Counted from the first letter of the stretch, positions 47,736-56,169 are shown. The stretch is 64,000 nucleotides of DNA from Sandarakinorhabdus glacialis (GCF_014643455.1 NZ_BMJM01000001.1:112122-176121); one strand, 5' to 3'. Program-made: numbers and translations. Notes: a model not told the origin generated them from the sequence alone.

Positions 47736-48485
47736 ATGGCCAACCAGGTGGACCCCCGCTTCGCAGGCGTCCGACCCGCGGACGACGCAACTGCAGGCTT
47801 CGACGCAGGGCTGCGTGCGTATATGCTGTCCGTTTACAACTACATGGCGACAGGCGTGTTGATGACCGGTGCGATTGCGTACCTCGTCGCCAACACCCCG
47901 GCGCTGCTGGCGGTGTTCTTTGCCGTGAAGGCGAACGGCGCGATGGGTCCGACGATCCTCGGTTGGGTGGCGATGCTTTCGCCGCTGGCTTTGATCCTCG
48001 TCATGAACTTCGGCATGAACAAGCTGTCGGAGAGCACGCTGAAACTGTGTTTCTATGGCTTTGCGGCCCTGATGGGCGTCTCGATGTCGACGATCTTCAT
48101 CGTCTATACCGGCGCTTCGATCGCGCAGACATTCTTCGTGACGGCAGCAGCGTTCGCTGGGCTCAGCCTGTACGGTTACACCACCAAGCGTGACCTGTCT
48201 GCGATGGGCAAGTTCCTGGTGATGGGCCTGATCGGGTTGATCGTCGCGATGTTCGCCAACTTCTTCTTCAAGTCGGGTCCGTTGCAGCTCGGCATCAACA
48301 TCATCGGCGTGCTGATCTTTGCTGGCCTGATCGCCTACGACACGCAGCGCCTCAAGAACCTGTACTTCCAGGTCCAGGGCAGCGACATCATGGGCAAGAC
48401 GGCGATCATGGGCGCGCTGACGCTTTACCTCAACTTCATCAACATGTTCCAGTTCCTGCTCCACATGATGGGCAACCGCAACTAA
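47736..48485 (+). CDS. Bax inhibitor-1/YccA family membrane protein
   Basis: A 249-residue protein with seven hydrophobic segments; ANQVDPRFAG at the start and FINMFQFLLHMMG at the end are typical of bacterial BI-1/YbhL/YccA proteins. AGGAGG at 47725-47730 fits the ATG at 47736. These proteins are inner-membrane and are linked to FtsH control and ion leak. Followed by a strong terminator. Confidence 0.93.
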   Translation: MANQVDPRFAGVRPADDATAGFDAGLRAYMLSVYNYMATGVLMTGAIAYLVANTPALLAVFFAVKANGAMGPTILGWVAMLSPLALILVMNFGMNKLSESTLKLCFYGFAALMGVSMSTIFIVYTGASIAQTFFVTAAAFAGLSLYGYTTKRDLSAMGKFLVMGLIGLIVAMFANFFFKSGPLQLGINIIGVLIFAGLIAYDTQRLKNLYFQVQGSDIMGKTAIMGALTLYLNFINMFQFLLHMMGNRN

Positions 48486-48507
48486 GCGGAACTGGCTGAC
48501 AGATCAG

Positions 48508-48540
48508 GCCCGGCGGAGCAATCCGCCGGGCTTTTTTTTG
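48508..48540 (+). terminator. Rho-independent terminator
   Basis: CCCGGCGGA-GCAA-TCCGCCGGG stem followed by at least eight T, ending the BI-1 gene; the convergent isomerase gene stops a few bases further. Confidence 0.93.
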
Positions 48541-48544
48541 GAGC

Positions 48545-49132
48545 TTAGGCGGCGGCCTTCTCGACCCAGTCGAGCCGGTCCTGGCCAAAGAAAATTTCGT
48601 CGCCCACAAAGAATGTCGGTGCGCCGAACGCGCCGCGCGATACGGCATATTCGGTGGCCTTGATCAGCGCAGACTTGACTTCCGGGCCGCCGGCTCGGGC
48701 CAGTTGCGTGTCGGGATCGAAGCCGGCGGCGGTGAGCGTTGCCTTGAGTGTTTCCGGATCGGACAGGTTGCGGGGAAATTCCCACATCGCCGAGAATAGC
48801 GCCTCGACCAACGGCGTGAAATCGGGCGTCCCGCGCGCGCCGGTGAGCACGCGCATCATGGTGATGGTGTTGATTGGGAAGTCCGGATTGTGCTGCAGCG
48901 TGATGGCTTCGCGGGCGGCATAGCGCGCCATGTCGATGTTCATCCATTGGCCGCGCGCCGCGACCAGCCCCGGCGGCGCGTTGCCCGTCGCCTTGAAGAT
49001 GCCGCCGAGCAATACCGGGATGTAGTCGAGACTGGCGCCGGTACGCGCCGCGATCGCCGGCAGGCGGCGGTGGGCGAGATAGGTCGTCGGCGAACCGACG
49101 TCGAACAGGAATTCGATGGTTTTGGGCATCAT
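48545..49132 (-). CDS. 2-hydroxychromene-2-carboxylate isomerase family protein (DsbA/GST-kappa fold)
   Basis: The 195-residue protein has the DsbA-like fold of the HCCA isomerase/kappa GST family: FLFDVGSPTTYLAHRRLPAIA at the start, WEFPRNLSDPETL, and the C-terminal AFGAPTFFVGDEIFFGQDRLDWVE. It may isomerise aromatic ring-cleavage products with glutathione, or be a general thiol enzyme. It is the last gene of a putative operon thioesterase-SDR-isomerase. Confidence 0.88.
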   Translation of the reverse strand: MMPKTIEFLFDVGSPTTYLAHRRLPAIAARTGASLDYIPVLLGGIFKATGNAPPGLVAARGQWMNIDMARYAAREAITLQHNPDFPINTITMMRVLTGARGTPDFTPLVEALFSAMWEFPRNLSDPETLKATLTAAGFDPDTQLARAGGPEVKSALIKATEYAVSRGAFGAPTFFVGDEIFFGQDRLDWVEKAAA

Positions 49133-49144
49133 GGCCTCCCCTTG

Positions 49145-49867
49145 CTAGAATTTTTCGCTCCACGGACGCAGGTCGAGTTCGTGGGTCCAGGCGTCGCGCG
49201 GCTGGTGGTGGAGCATGACGTAATTGGCGGCGATGTGTTCAGGATCGAGAATGCCGGCATCGGCCTTCCGGGCGTAGCGCTCCGGAAACTGCGACCGGAT
49301 GAAATCGGTGTCGATGGCGCCGTCGACGACAATATGGCCGACGTGGATGCCCTTTGGCCCGAGCTCGCGGGCGCAGCTTTGTGCCAGGGCGCGGAGCGCG
49401 TGCTTGCCGCCGGCAAAGCCGGCGAAGCCGGCGCCACCGCGGACGCTGGCCGTGGCGCCGGTGAACAATATGGTGCCGCGTTCGCGGGGTACCATGCGCC
49501 GGGCGGCCTCGCGCGCCATCAGGAAGCCGCCGAGCGCGCAGAGTTCCCAGATCTTGCGGTAGCGGCGGGCGGTTTCCTCTAGGATGCTCATCGGCGAGTT
49601 GGCGCCGATGTTGAAGACCGCTACCTCGACCGGGCCGACCTCGGCTTCGACGCGGTCGAACAGGGCGATCATGGCATCCTCGTCGCGGGCGTCAGTGCCG
49701 ATCGACAGGCATCGGCCGCCCTCGGCGGCGATGCGCTCGGCGAGCGGCGCGAGTGCTTCGGCGGTGCGGCGGACCGGAACGGCGACAAGGCCGTCGCGGG
49801 CGAAGGCGGCGGCGATGGCGCCGCCGGTGGCGTCACCCGCGCCGATGATGATGGCTGCGCCTGGCAT
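49145..49867 (-). CDS. SDR-family protein with altered catalytic motif
   Basis: A 240-residue Rossmann protein. The cofactor loop reads IIGAGDATGGAIA in place of TGxxxGxG, and the YxxxK position reads FAGGK: the Tyr is Phe while Ser and Lys remain. NIGAN replaces NNAG. It may bind NAD(P) without normal oxidoreduction, or use another residue. ATG 49867 follows AAGGAG. It lies between the isomerase and the thioesterase genes. Confidence 0.85.
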   Translation of the reverse strand: MPGAAIIIGAGDATGGAIAAAFARDGLVAVPVRRTAEALAPLAERIAAEGGRCLSIGTDARDEDAMIALFDRVEAEVGPVEVAVFNIGANSPMSILEETARRYRKIWELCALGGFLMAREAARRMVPRERGTILFTGATASVRGGAGFAGFAGGKHALRALAQSCARELGPKGIHVGHIVVDGAIDTDFIRSQFPERYARKADAGILDPEHIAANYVMLHHQPRDAWTHELDLRPWSEKF

Positions 49868-49885
49868 GGTTGCTCCTTTCAATGA

Positions 49886-50365
49886 TCAGCGGGTTCCGGG
49901 CCTTGCCTCGCCAACTGAAAAGACGAGGCAGGTGGTGATGCCGGTGGCGAGCAGGCGGCCCGCGCTGTCGGTGAGGGTGCCGCGCGCGGTGGCGATGCGG
50001 CGGCCGCTGGTGATGACTTCGCCGCGGGCGGTGACCTGGCCGGTGCCCGCGTTCATCGCCTTCAGATAGGTGATGTTGAGGTCGATGGTGGTGAAGCCGA
50101 CGCCGGCGGCGAGCGTGGTGTGGACAGCACAGCCCATGCAGCTGTCGAGCAAAGTCGCGGCATAGCCGCCGTGCACGGTGCCCATCGGGTTATAGTGTTG
50201 CGGCCCCGGTTCGCCGAGGAATTCCATCCAGCCTTCGCCGGCGCTGCCGCAGCGCATGGTCATCAGCTCGCCGAACGGGATACGAGGGAAGCGACCCTCG
50301 ATCATGCCCTGCATAAGGGTCAGTCCGGAAAGGGCGGCAAGGTCGGCGGCGGCGAGAGGCGGCAT
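49886..50365 (-). CDS. PaaI-type hotdog thioesterase
   Basis: The 159-residue protein has the PaaI/YbgC-like hotdog block NPMGTVHGGYAATLLDSCMG with the conserved His-Gly-Gly and ends with a beta sheet (VTARGEVITSGRRIATARGTL). It hydrolyses acyl- or aryl-CoA thioesters. First gene of the operon with SDR and isomerase, preceded by an operator-like palindrome at 50394-50411. Confidence 0.92.
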   Translation of the reverse strand: MPPLAAADLAALSGLTLMQGMIEGRFPRIPFGELMTMRCGSAGEGWMEFLGEPGPQHYNPMGTVHGGYAATLLDSCMGCAVHTTLAAGVGFTTIDLNITYLKAMNAGTGQVTARGEVITSGRRIATARGTLTDSAGRLLATGITTCLVFSVGEARPGTR

Positions 50366-50393
50366 AAGCGGTCTTTCAACAGATCAGGTGTAA

Positions 50394-50411
50394 TTGCAGA
50401 TAATCTGGCAA
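50394..50411. promoter_or_regulatory. Imperfect palindrome, candidate MarR operator upstream of the thioesterase operon
   Basis: TTGCAGATAATCTGGCAA is a near palindrome lying 29 bp before the thioesterase ATG. Its TTGCAGATA core recurs on the opposite strand at 50902-50910 before the marR gene. Confidence 0.55.
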
Positions 50412-50431
50412 AGTTCAGTGGTTGGCAATCA

Positions 50432-50884
50432 TCACAAATGCTGGTGAGCGTCGTCGAGAATGAAGCGCAATGCCGCCAGCCGGCCATCGCCGAGCGCGGC
50501 GCGCACCTTGTCCTGTGCTGCTGCCCAACCGGCAGCAGCGAGGCGGCGACGTTCGTAGCCCGTGTCCGTTAGCCGGACGAGCCGGGTGCGGCCGTCCTCG
50601 GGGTCAGGATCGACAGCCAGATAGCCTGCCGACAGCATCGGCTTGAGCAATCGCGATACTGTGGAAGCATCGGCCGAGAGCCTGTCGGCAAGCATGCCGA
50701 TGGCAACGCCCTCTGTCCGCCGCAAGCTGGCGAGCAGCCCGATCTGGCCGACGGTCAGCCCGTGCGGCGCCAGTTCCTCGTCGTAGATCTGGGTAACCTT
50801 GCGGGCCAGCCGACGCACCTTTGCGGCGGTGCAATCGGTTATGCCCGCCGGACTGCCGGTGGGCCGGATGACGGTGTTGTTCAT
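50432..50884 (-). CDS. MarR-family transcriptional regulator
   Basis: A 150-residue winged-helix protein: RRLARKVTQIYDEELAPHGLTVGQIGLLASL, recognition helix region LADRLSADASTVSRLLKPML, and wing DPEDGRTRLVRLTDTG. It likely represses itself and the downstream thioesterase-SDR-isomerase operon, since the same operator-like core lies before both. Ligand unknown; an aromatic acid or CoA thioester is possible. Confidence 0.93.
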   Translation of the reverse strand: MNNTVIRPTGSPAGITDCTAAKVRRLARKVTQIYDEELAPHGLTVGQIGLLASLRRTEGVAIGMLADRLSADASTVSRLLKPMLSAGYLAVDPDPEDGRTRLVRLTDTGYERRRLAAAGWAAAQDKVRAALGDGRLAALRFILDDAHQHL

Positions 50885-50901
50885 GGCCGGCTATGGTAAA
50901 C

Positions 50902-50931
50902 TATCTGCAAATGCAGGCAATAGCGATTATA
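50902..50931 (-). promoter_or_regulatory. marR promoter with operator core
   Basis: On the minus strand TATAAT (50926-50931) is a good -10 element; the TTGCAGATA core (50902-50910) lies just downstream of the expected start, where a repressor would block it. A CTGCA-AA-TGCAG dyad overlaps it. Confidence 0.5.
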
Positions 50932-51832
50932 GCTTGAGCCAGGCCAGCGTCCGGTCCCATGCGAGATGGGCAGCGGCCGCGTTGAAGCGCGCTGCCGAGG
51001 TGTCGTTGTTGAAGGCGTGGTTGACGCCCGGATAGAGGCGGGCCTCGAACCTGACGCCGGCGGCCTTCAATGCCGCTTCCCACGCCGGGGCGCCGGCATT
51101 TATGCGTTCGTCGAGCCCGGCATAATGCATCATCAGCCGGGCCTTGATGCGCGGGACATCGGTCAGGTCGGCGGGGGCGGGACCGTAATAGGCGACACCG
51201 GCGCGCAGTTTCCTGCCGGCGGCGATGGCAAGCGAATTGACGAGGCCGCCGCCCCAGCAAAAGCCGATCGCGCCGGGAATGCCCTTGCCGTGGTTGAAGC
51301 CTTCGAACCATTCGAGGCTGCCGACGCCGTCCTTGATGACCATGCCGCGATCGAGCTGGCCGATCATCGTGCGGGCGATGTCGTCAGCCGACATGGTGCC
51401 GTCGCCGGTGCGCGGGGTTTCGCCGACCGAAGTCAGGAAATCGGGGGCGAAGGCGACATGGCCGGCAAGGGCCAGCCGGCGGGTGACGTCGCGGATATGT
51501 TCGGTGAGGCCGCGATTTTCGTGGATGACCATGACCTTTGGCAGGCGATCAGTGCCGCCCTTGGGCTGGACCATATAGCCGGTCATGCGGCGTCCGCCGG
51601 TCATGGCGAACGACATGCGGTCGATGACCAGGCGCGGGTCGGTTTCGGCGGTCAGCGAGGCCGCCTCGGCGCGTGCCTCGATGAGCGGGAGCAGCACGGT
51701 AGCGGCGGCGACGCTGCCGGCGAGACGGGCGATGCCGGCTATGAGATCGCGGCGGCTGGTACTGCCGTTGCCATGGGTGAAGCGATCGTAGAGATCGATC
51801 ATGTCCTGCGAGACTGTCGGTTTTTGGCTCAT
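50927..51832 (-). CDS. Dienelactone hydrolase family protein, exported
   Basis: The 301-residue protein has a twin-arginine-like segment (STSRRDLIAGIARLAG) at residues 24-39, followed by hydrophobic sequence and the DLH core: GYMVQPKG, VIHENRGLTEHIRDV, the Cys elbow GFCWGGG and the His in GVNHAFNN. Export with a folded state is likely. Divergent from the alpha/beta hydrolase gene, with mirror-image leader elements. Confidence 0.88.
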   Translation of the reverse strand: MSQKPTVSQDMIDLYDRFTHGNGSTSRRDLIAGIARLAGSVAAATVLLPLIEARAEAASLTAETDPRLVIDRMSFAMTGGRRMTGYMVQPKGGTDRLPKVMVIHENRGLTEHIRDVTRRLALAGHVAFAPDFLTSVGETPRTGDGTMSADDIARTMIGQLDRGMVIKDGVGSLEWFEGFNHGKGIPGAIGFCWGGGLVNSLAIAAGRKLRAGVAYYGPAPADLTDVPRIKARLMMHYAGLDERINAGAPAWEAALKAAGVRFEARLYPGVNHAFNNDTSAARFNAAAAHLAWDRTLAWLKL

Positions 51833-51844
51833 GGCCTGGCTGCT

Positions 51845-51909
51845 CCCCGTTTGATTGTTGCCAGCCTATCTGGTCGTAACGGGAACAGCTAGGCTGGTTC
51901 GAAACGGGG
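51845..51909. promoter_or_regulatory. Symmetric divergent leader region
   Basis: Inverted repeat in two blocks: CCCCGTTT (51845-51852) with AAACGGGG (51902-51909), and CCAGCCT (51861-51867) with AGGCTGG (51891-51897). The outer arm supplies the purine-rich ribosome-site region of both divergent genes. Confidence 0.6.
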
Positions 51910-51916
51910 AACGATC

Positions 51917-52792
51917 ATGCGGATATTGTGGTTTGCGCTGGTTCTGGCTTTGCCGGCGACGGGAACGATGGGCCGAGACTTGCCGCTGGCGATTTCGGCA
52001 GATCCGCCGCGTGATGCCGTGCATCCGGCGCGGATGGAGGTCCTTCATGTTCCGTCGGGGGGTGTCGCCATCAACGGGGTCGCGTATCTGGCGGCGGGCG
52101 CGGGGCCGCATCCGACATTGGTGATCGCGCATGGGTGGCCGGGCAACGAGAAGAACCTCGACCTGGCGCAGGCGGTGCGGCGGGCCGGGTGGAATGCGGT
52201 GACGTTCAACTATCGCGGTAGCTGGGGCAGCCCGGGCTCGTTTCGTTTTGCGCAGGTGCCGGAAGATGCGGCGGCGATGCTGGCGTTTTTGCGGGTGCCG
52301 GAAAATGTCGAGAAACTGGGGGTCAATCCGCGGCGGATCGTGTTGGCGGGGCACAGCATGGGTGGTTGGGCGACGGCGCTGACAGCGGCGAAAGACCCGG
52401 CGCTGTTGGGGGCGATCACGATTTCGATGGGCGACCTGGGATTGGTCGGTGGCTTGCCGCGCAAGGACCTGGTGGCACTGGCGGCGGGCAACGCCGAGAC
52501 TTTGGCGGGGACGTCGCCGGAGATGATGGCGGATGAACTGGCGGCGGGTGCGGCGGCGAACCGGGCGCAGGCCGGGGCGGCGGGGTTGGCGCGGTTGCCG
52601 CTGCTGGTGCTGAGCTCGGATGACGGGCTGGCGGAGCAGAGCGATGGGCTGGTGGCGGCAGTTCGGGCGGCGGGTGGCAAGAACGTGACGGCGGTGCGGG
52701 TGGCAACGGACCATGGCTGGTCGGATGCGCGGATACGGCTGGAGACGGCAATTATCGCGTGGTTGCAGCAGCTTGAGGAAAATGGTCAATAG
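51917..52792 (+). CDS. Exported alpha/beta hydrolase
   Basis: The 291-residue protein has a signal peptide (RILWFALVLALPATGTMG) and the alpha/beta hydrolase elements: oxyanion HGWPGNEKN, FNYRGSWGSPGSF, nucleophile GHSMGGW, and the final ATDHGWSDAR with catalytic His; Asp in VLSSDDGLA. It should be a periplasmic esterase or peptidase; substrate unknown. GGGGAACG before the ATG is the ribosome site. Confidence 0.9.
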   Translation: MRILWFALVLALPATGTMGRDLPLAISADPPRDAVHPARMEVLHVPSGGVAINGVAYLAAGAGPHPTLVIAHGWPGNEKNLDLAQAVRRAGWNAVTFNYRGSWGSPGSFRFAQVPEDAAAMLAFLRVPENVEKLGVNPRRIVLAGHSMGGWATALTAAKDPALLGAITISMGDLGLVGGLPRKDLVALAAGNAETLAGTSPEMMADELAAGAAANRAQAGAAGLARLPLLVLSSDDGLAEQSDGLVAAVRAAGGKNVTAVRVATDHGWSDARIRLETAIIAWLQQLEENGQ

Positions 52793-52796
52793 TTAA

Positions 52797-52822
52797 CATT
52801 TTCCGCATTTTCCGCATTTTCC
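52797..52822. repeat. 9-bp tandem repeat
   Basis: CATTTTCCG occurs three times in tandem (the third copy incomplete) right after the hydrolase stop. The flanking 52793-52960 region shows no convincing gene. Confidence 0.7.
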
Positions 52823-52963
52823 ACTTTGTACGGTTTTTGGCTTCGCCGCGGTTTTTGTGCGGTGGTGGTGGCCTTGCTGACGATGTCAAAGAGCGGCGCG
52901 GCGTGATCGCGGCTTAGTGGAAATGGGGCGTGTAGGACAGTCTGTGTTGTTGGTGGAGGACGG

Positions 52964-53031
52964 TTCACCCCCACCCGGGCCGCGAAGGCGCGTCTCTCGC
53001 CTCCCCCCTCGAGGGGGAGGACAAGAACAGG
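52964..53031. repeat. Palindromic repeat, reverse copy
   Basis: CACCCCCACCCGGGCCGCGA, then GGCGCGTCTCTCG and CCTCCCCCCTCGAGGGGGAGG. It is the reverse complement type of the element at 28874 and lies at the 3' end of the mocA-like gene. Confidence 0.8.
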
Positions 53032-54600
53032 TCAGCTCTCGCGGGCTTGCAGGGCTGCGAGGGCGGCGGGGGTGTCGATGTCGTCGAGGGCGGCGTCGCT
53101 GGGGGCGGGGACTTCGGTAAGGTCGATGGCGTCGGCGAGGACGGCCTTGCCGCCGATATCGCCTTCGAGCGCCGTCAGCCGGGCGAAATGACGGCGCGAC
53201 CAGCGGACGGGGTTGCCGCGGCGGGTGTTCCAGACCGGGAGAGCGACATCGCCGGGGGCGGCGGCGAGGGCGCGGAGCAACGACGCCTCGACGCGGGGCA
53301 TGTCGCCAAGGCAGATGAGGGCGGCGCTCCAGGTGGCGGGGACGGCGGCGAGCCCGGTGCGGAGCGAGCGGCTGAGGCCCTCGGCGTAGTCGGCGGCGAC
53401 CGTGTAGATGGCGGGGCGGTTGCCGAGCGCGGCGCGGACCTCGTCGGCGCGGGCGCCGAGGACGATGACGGGAGGCGGAAGCCCGGCGTCGGCGATGGCG
53501 TCGGCGACATGGGCGACAAGGGGCTTGCCGCGCCAATCAGCGAGCAATTTGTGGTCGTTGCCCATGCGGCTGGAGCGGCCGGCGGCGAGGATGATGGCGC
53601 CGACGGGGCCGGGGGGAGATTTGGCGCGGGGTTGCGGGCGCTCGGCTTCGGGGAGGAGGCCGCCGGCGCCCATCATGGCGATGTCGTGGCTGGTGACGGT
53701 GTGGCCAGCGACGAGGCGCTCTAGGACGACGTCGAAGCCGTTGCGCTTGGGCGAGCGGGCGCAACCGGGCAGGCCGATGACCGATCGGCCGTGGAGGGTG
53801 CCGAGGCAGAGGAGGTTGCCGGGATCGACGGGCATGCCGAGGCGCTCGATATGGCCGCCGGCGGCGATGATGGCGGCGGGAATGACGTCGGCGCGGTCGA
53901 CGGTGGCGGAGGCGCCGGCGATGAGGAGGATGTCGGCGGGGTGGGGCTGGGCGAGGATGACGGCGAGGGCGGCGGTTTCGTGAGCGACGTGGGGCAGGGT
54001 GGTCATTGTGCAAGCCATTGCTTCGACACGGTTTCTTGTAACTTTTTCGGTTTTGGCGAGGAGTTTTTCGCTGGTTCCTGCGAGGGTTGTCGAGACTAGC
54101 GCGATCGTCAGCGGGCGGAAGGCGGCGAGGGTGAGGGGGGCGGCCGCGGCGGTGGCGGCGGCGAGGGTTTCGGCGGTGACGGCGTAGCGGATGACCTTGA
54201 CGGTGGCGATGATCTCGCCGGCGGCGACGCGGGTGCCGGGGGCAAGGGTGGCGAGTGTCAGGGCTTCGTCGAGGGTGTTGATGGCGGCGACCATTTGCGG
54301 GTCTAGGGTGAGGATGCCGGCGGCGGTGGCGGCGATGTTGGCGCGGCCGTGGGCGGCGGGGAGGGGGGTGAGGTTGGTGCCGGCGAGGGCGGCGGCGAGA
54401 TGGGCGGCGGCCTGGTCTTCGCCGATGTCGGTTGGATCGAGGCGGGCGATTACAAGGGTTTGCAGGCCGGCGCTCGCCGCTTGGGCGATGTCTGCGGCGG
54501 TGATGTGGCGGCCCTTGGGCCAGCGGGTGCCGGCGATGAGGAGCGAGTGGGCGAGGATGCCGCCTTCGGCCTGGGCGAGGGGGACGGTGGCGAAGATCAC
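53032..54600 (-). CDS. Molybdopterin-binding and nucleotidyltransferase fusion (MocA-type)
   Basis: A 522-residue fusion. Residues about 1-330 form a MoaB/MoeA-like molybdopterin-binding part (start FATVPLAQAEGGILAHSL; RYAVTAETLAAAT; ILLIAGASATVDRADVIPAA). Residues about 335-520 form a MobA/MocA-like nucleotidyltransferase with GAIILAAGRSSRMGNDHKLL. MocA makes molybdopterin cytosine dinucleotide for xanthine-oxidase-family enzymes. It is the last gene of coxG-xdhC-mocA and overlaps xdhC by 4 bp. Confidence 0.9.
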   Translation of the reverse strand: MIFATVPLAQAEGGILAHSLLIAGTRWPKGRHITAADIAQAASAGLQTLVIARLDPTDIGEDQAAAHLAAALAGTNLTPLPAAHGRANIAATAAGILTLDPQMVAAINTLDEALTLATLAPGTRVAAGEIIATVKVIRYAVTAETLAAATAAAAPLTLAAFRPLTIALVSTTLAGTSEKLLAKTEKVTRNRVEAMACTMTTLPHVAHETAALAVILAQPHPADILLIAGASATVDRADVIPAAIIAAGGHIERLGMPVDPGNLLCLGTLHGRSVIGLPGCARSPKRNGFDVVLERLVAGHTVTSHDIAMMGAGGLLPEAERPQPRAKSPPGPVGAIILAAGRSSRMGNDHKLLADWRGKPLVAHVADAIADAGLPPPVIVLGARADEVRAALGNRPAIYTVAADYAEGLSRSLRTGLAAVPATWSAALICLGDMPRVEASLLRALAAAPGDVALPVWNTRRGNPVRWSRRHFARLTALEGDIGGKAVLADAIDLTEVPAPSDAALDDIDTPAALAALQARES

Positions 54601-55523
54601 TTCTGGATGAGGGCGCCCCGCCAGGCGGCGGTCATCTGGGCGGCGATGCTGAGGGCGATTTCGGCAGGGTCGGCGGCGCCGATGGCGAGGCCGGCGGGGC
54701 CGTGGATGCGGGAAAGCTGGGCTTCGTCAGAGCCTTGGGCGGCGAGGCGGGCGAGGCGGGCGGCGTGGTTTTTGCGGCTGCCGAGCGCGGCGATGTAATA
54801 GGCGGGGGAGGCGAGGGCGGCGGCGAGGGCGACGTCGTCGAGCTTGGGATCGTGGGTGAGGGCGACGATTGCACTGGCCGCGTTGGGTTTCCAGTCACTT
54901 AGCGCGTCGTCGGGCCAGCGGCGGTCGAGGTCGAGACCGGCGAAGCGGGCGTCGGCGGCGAAGAGTCCGCGCGGGTCGATGACTGTCGGCGTGATGCCAA
55001 GATTTCTGGCAAGCGGAACAAGGGCTTGGGCGATGTGGACGGCGCCGATTATGGCGAGGCGGCGGGGCGGGGGATAGCTGCGGTCGAAACCTTGCCCGGT
55101 AGATTCGGTGGTCTGGCCGGATTCGGGGTTGGTGGTGAGGGTGACGGCGTCACCGGAAATGGCGGCGGATTCGAGGCGGTCGATCAATGCCGAGGAAAAA
55201 CCGTCGTCCGCAACTCTCTGGACTAGAACGGAAATCCTGCCACCGCAGGCGAGGCCGACTTGCCAGGCGGTTTCGTCGGCGACACCGTATTCGAGGCGGG
55301 TGGCGCCGGTTGTGAGGGCGAGGGCTTCGGTGACGACATCGCCTTCGACGCAGCCGCCGCTGACCGAGCCTTCGAACAGGCCGTCATCGCGGATGGCGAG
55401 GTGGCTGCCGGCACGACGCGGGGCGGAACCCCATGTTTCCATTACGGTTGCCAGCGATACCTTGTGGCCGGCGCGGAGCCAGTCGCGGGCGGTGAGCAGG
55501 GTCGAAAGGTCGTCGACGGCCAT
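54597..55523 (-). CDS. XdhC/CoxI family accessory protein
   Basis: The 308-residue protein has the XdhC N-domain (SLATVMETWGSAPRRAGSHLA, GSVSGGCVEGDVV) and a Rossmann C-domain (LAIIGAVHIAQALVPLARNLG). XdhC proteins bind and sulfurate molybdenum cofactor before insertion into xanthine-dehydrogenase-like enzymes. It lies between the coxG-like and mocA-like genes on one strand. Confidence 0.93.
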   Translation of the reverse strand: MAVDDLSTLLTARDWLRAGHKVSLATVMETWGSAPRRAGSHLAIRDDGLFEGSVSGGCVEGDVVTEALALTTGATRLEYGVADETAWQVGLACGGRISVLVQRVADDGFSSALIDRLESAAISGDAVTLTTNPESGQTTESTGQGFDRSYPPPRRLAIIGAVHIAQALVPLARNLGITPTVIDPRGLFAADARFAGLDLDRRWPDDALSDWKPNAASAIVALTHDPKLDDVALAAALASPAYYIAALGSRKNHAARLARLAAQGSDEAQLSRIHGPAGLAIGAADPAEIALSIAAQMTAAWRGALIQK

Positions 55524-55536
55524 TTTCAGCGCTCCT

Positions 55537-56169
55537 TTAACGCCATTGCCAGAGCAGGAAGGCGAGGACGGCGAGGATCAGCAGGCCACCCCAGACGAGG
55601 GGAGAAATGCCACCCTTTTCGACCTTGGAATGGGGCATGACGGGTGCTTCGGGGGCGGGTGCCGGGGCGGTTTCGGGACTGTTTGCAGCAATTGGCGGGG
55701 CTGCGGCGGGTATGTCGGCGGATTCGACTTCGGCCTTAAGGCGCGCGAAGAAGGTTTCGGCGTAGGTTTTGGCCGTGCCTTCGATCAGCCGGGCGCCCAG
55801 TTGCGCGAGCTTGCCGCCGACGCTCGATTTGACGGTATAGGACAGCGTCGTGGTTTCAGGCGTCGTTTCCGCGAGGCTGACGGCGGCCTCGCCCTTGGCG
55901 AAACCGGCGACGCCGCCCTTGCCTTCGCCGACGAGGCGATAGCTTTCGGGGGCGACGATATCGACGAGGGTGACCTGGCCCGTGAAGGTGGCGCGGACCG
56001 GGCCGACGCGGGCGTTCATCTTGCCTTCGAAGCGTTCGCCGTCGTCGCCAGTGACGCGGGTCAGGGTCTCGACACCGTCGATGCAGCGCGCGAGAACCTG
56101 GGGATCGTTGAGCGCCGCCCAGACGCGGGGACGGGGGGCTGCGATCAGGACGTCGCCGTTCATTTCCAT
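55537..56169 (-). CDS. CoxG-like SRPBCC protein with C-terminal membrane anchor
   Basis: The 210-residue protein starts EMNGDVLIAAPRPRVWAALNDPQVLARCI, the carbon-monoxide-dehydrogenase subunit G (CoxG) SRPBCC fold, with FEGKMNARVGPVRATFTG. After a Pro/Ala-rich linker comes a membrane span (SPLVWGGLLILAVLAFLLW). In the Cox system CoxG tethers the enzyme to the membrane. It begins the coxG-xdhC-mocA operon; the large, medium and small enzyme subunits are not in the window. Confidence 0.92.
   Translation of the reverse strand: MEMNGDVLIAAPRPRVWAALNDPQVLARCIDGVETLTRVTGDDGERFEGKMNARVGPVRATFTGQVTLVDIVAPESYRLVGEGKGGVAGFAKGEAAVSLAETTPETTTLSYTVKSSVGGKLAQLGARLIEGTAKTYAETFFARLKAEVESADIPAAAPPIAANSPETAPAPAPEAPVMPHSKVEKGGISPLVWGGLLILAVLAFLLWQWR

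Noticed and set aside
51894..51910. GGTTCGAAAC string as a tRNA T-loop
   Set aside because: No acceptor, D or anticodon stems around it; it is part of the symmetric divergent leader.
52786..52974. 62-codon minus-strand frame
   Set aside because: Includes the 9-bp tandem repeat (coding ENA units) and has no family likeness or ribosome site; not supported as a gene.
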